From NCBI GenBank assembly GCA_964518405.1, contig CAZFGB010000237.1, forward strand, positions 1 through 7,329: a stretch of 7,329 bases of DNA, given 5' to 3'. Below, in pieces: positions 6,377 through 7,329 of this stretch. How positions within the stretch are numbered: the first letter of the stretch is position 1; each line of letters opens with the position of its first letter. Under the pieces are notes generated by a model, which worked only from the letters and a program-made list of their open reading frames with translations, was not told where the DNA came from and did no database searches. The position numbers were made by a program, and so were the translations under genes. This DNA comes from VXNE01 sp964518405. Its GTDB lineage: Bacteria; Pseudomonadota; Gammaproteobacteria; Pseudomonadales; Azotimanducaceae.

Positions 6377-6416
6377 TCCGGTGCTTTCCGCTCTCTTCGA
6401 TTCCACCCTCTCTGCC

Positions 6417-6479
6417 GTCGTCCGGATCGCGCAAATTATAGTCGTCAGCCCAAGGTGGCCTGTCGTCGCAAAGGACGAC
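6417..6479. promoter_or_regulatory. lipB promoter region with repeated GTCGTC words
   Basis: On the - strand a perfect TATAAT occupies 6435-6440, about 60 bases before the lipB ATG; no good -35 lies at 16-18 bases from it. The word GTCGTC occurs at 6417-6422, 6441-6446 and 6462-6467, and its complement GACGAC at 6474-6479. The last two make an inverted repeat with 6-base arms and a 6-base spacer. Two of the copies bracket the -10 box. This could be a regulator-binding array, though short GC-rich words recur easily in such DNA. Confidence 0.4.
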
Positions 6480-6567
6480 TATCCACTCGTTCGGGCCACA
6501 AACGGCCACACGCGGCGCCGGAGGCGACGGCCGTGGGACACTTGCGTTAAGCTATCTTCCTGCGGAA

Positions 6568-6573
6568 AAGGAG
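6568..6573 (+). promoter_or_regulatory. strong ribosome binding site of the cupin gene
   Basis: AAGGAG lies 5 bases before ATG 6579 and is the best Shine-Dalgarno match in the window. It fixes the start of the cupin gene. No clear -35/-10 pair could be chosen upstream; TATCTT at 6553-6558 is a weak -10 option. Confidence 0.75.
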
Positions 6574-6578
6574 AGTAG

Positions 6579-7241
6579 ATGGCCAGCACGAAAGATTCAG
6601 TCGCCAAACCAAGAGCCCGCAACCTCCCCAGTCGCCGGTTCGAGATCTTTGCCAATCCCGAGATGAACGAGCGGTACACGTGGCAACGCGCGGACTGGTC
6701 GAAGGCCACGTCGGGATGGGAAATGAGCGATCTCATCGAGAAGTACGGCGAGGAGGAAGTGCGCGACAAGATGACCGAGGTCCTCAAGTCCTATGCCGGT
6801 GGCATGGTGATTACGGGGCTCTTCCACGAAGGCGGCATGGAAAACCGCGGCAAGCGTCCGAGGAAAGGTTGCAGCCTGACCCACATCTGGGTCGGCCCCG
6901 GTTTTCCGCTGTTCCGTCATAGCCATCCCGGCAGTGGCGACTGTCTCTACTACGTGACCAATGGCGAACTCATCGTCGGCAGGCGCAGTCTCGGGCCTGG
7001 ATCGGGGTTTTTCATTCCGGCCGGCATGCCGTACAAGTACACCGGCGGCCCGAACGGAGCCGAGCTTCTGGAGTTCCACCCCGGAGGCGGCGACCCCGAC
7101 CAGCCGGGCCTGAAGGTCGACGAGCGGACGATGGATTCCATGCAGCGGCTCATCGACCAGGCCAACGAGAACCGGGACAAGTGGCACAGGCCGGAGAGAA
7201 TCGGCGATACCGCCAGGGCCGAAGAAGCGTCCGAAGACTGA
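6579..7241 (+). CDS. cupin-domain protein of unknown function
   Basis: This is a soluble protein of 220 residues with no signal peptide. Residues ~100-170 form one cupin beta-barrel. Motif 1 begins G108-x5-His114-x-His116 and continues PGSGDCLYYVTNGEL; the usual metal-binding Glu position is occupied by Cys122, with Asp121 beside it. Motif 2 is G141-x5-P147-x-G149, but the expected His is Tyr152 (PAGMPYKY). Thus two of the four usual metal ligands are replaced, while His114 and His116 remain. Residues 1-100 are charged and partly helical (DLIEKYGEEEVRDKMTEVL) and have no fold I recognise; the ~45-residue tail is polar and charged. It could bind a small ligand or metal in a non-classical way, or be an isomerase or dioxygenase relative. 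It is transcribed away from lipB. Confidence 0.8.
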   Translation: MASTKDSVAKPRARNLPSRRFEIFANPEMNERYTWQRADWSKATSGWEMSDLIEKYGEEEVRDKMTEVLKSYAGGMVITGLFHEGGMENRGKRPRKGCSLTHIWVGPGFPLFRHSHPGSGDCLYYVTNGELIVGRRSLGPGSGFFIPAGMPYKYTGGPNGAELLEFHPGGGDPDQPGLKVDERTMDSMQRLIDQANENRDKWHRPERIGDTARAEEASED

Positions 7242-7329
7242 AACGGTACCTAGTGCTCCGTCAAGCCGAAATCTGCGGGTATCTGCGGGTCTTTTTGCCC
7301 CCTGGACTTTGTTGCTCCTCCTTGTGTGG
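7242..7329. other. non-coding right end of the window, possible mobile-element edge
   Basis: No supported gene lies here. TAGTGCTCCGTCAAGCC (7251-7267), reading TTGACGGAGCACTA on the - strand, resembles the terminal inverted repeats of some insertion sequences; this is from memory and unverified. An open - strand frame entering from beyond 7329 stops at 7261-7263 with a basic tail (GGKKTRRYPQISA), which could be a transposase C-terminus, but all three - strand frames are open over most of this stretch, so the evidence is weak. Confidence 0.25.
7271..7290. repeat. perfect tandem duplication of a 10-base unit
   Basis: ATCTGCGGGT occurs twice back to back (7271-7280 and 7281-7290), followed by a T-rich stretch CTTTTTG. 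It is the only exact tandem repeat of this size I noticed in the window. It is too short to assign a role. Confidence 0.85.

Noticed and set aside
5690..6550. Long + strand open frame opposite lipB
   Set aside because: It is antisense to the clear lipB gene, has a biased composition and shows no recognisable domain.
7271..7300. Terminator for the cupin gene near the CTTTTTG stretch
   Set aside because: Only GGG/CCC can pair around the T-run, the T-run is in the loop rather than after a stem, so it does not fit a rho-independent terminator.

Overview
The window looks like a chromosomal segment of a GC-rich proteobacterium. This rests on an aerobic cbb3 terminal oxidase, an octanoyltransferase for protein lipoylation, tightly packed genes, and strong G/C preference at third codon positions. 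A gammaproteobacterium is plausible, but the sequence alone does not fix the lineage. No rRNA, tRNA, CRISPR array or complete insertion sequence is visible.

Layout. Positions 1-119 are a short leader with weak promoter-like elements and small inverted repeats. A run of six co-directional genes follows on the + strand with almost no space between them: a Yip1-type five-helix membrane protein (120-758), then ccoN (761-2218, TTG start), ccoO (2215-2841), ccoQ (2838-3020), ccoP (3013-3969), and an alpha/beta hydrolase (3969-4904). Every junction from ccoN onward overlaps by 1-8 bases, so the set is very likely one translationally coupled operon. CcoN, O, Q and P together form the cbb3-type cytochrome c oxidase: CcoP and CcoO pass electrons from cytochrome c to the heme b/heme b3-CuB centre of CcoN, which reduces oxygen and pumps protons. 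The usual assembly genes (ccoG/H/I/S) do not follow ccoP; the hydrolase takes that place.

A 162-base intergenic region (4905-5066) holds a perfect 12-base palindrome and a promoter candidate. It leads into a two-gene toxin-antitoxin module: an AbrB/MazE-fold antitoxin (5067-5276) and a VapC-type PIN-domain RNase (5279-5677). Convergent to it on the - strand is lipB (5702-6376), whose likely promoter has a perfect TATAAT at 6435-6440 and lies among repeated GTCGTC words. Divergent from lipB is a cupin-domain protein (6579-7241) with a strong ribosome binding site. The last 88 bases (7242-7329) carry a perfect tandem 10-base repeat and a sequence that may be the edge of a mobile element lying outside the window.

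I found no convincing wholly new system. The most useful leads are the hydrolase fused into the cbb3 operon in place of assembly genes, the Yip1 gene abutting ccoN, the substituted metal-ligand positions in the cupin protein, the unusual acid region of the hydrolase, and the repeat clusters around the two small promoters.
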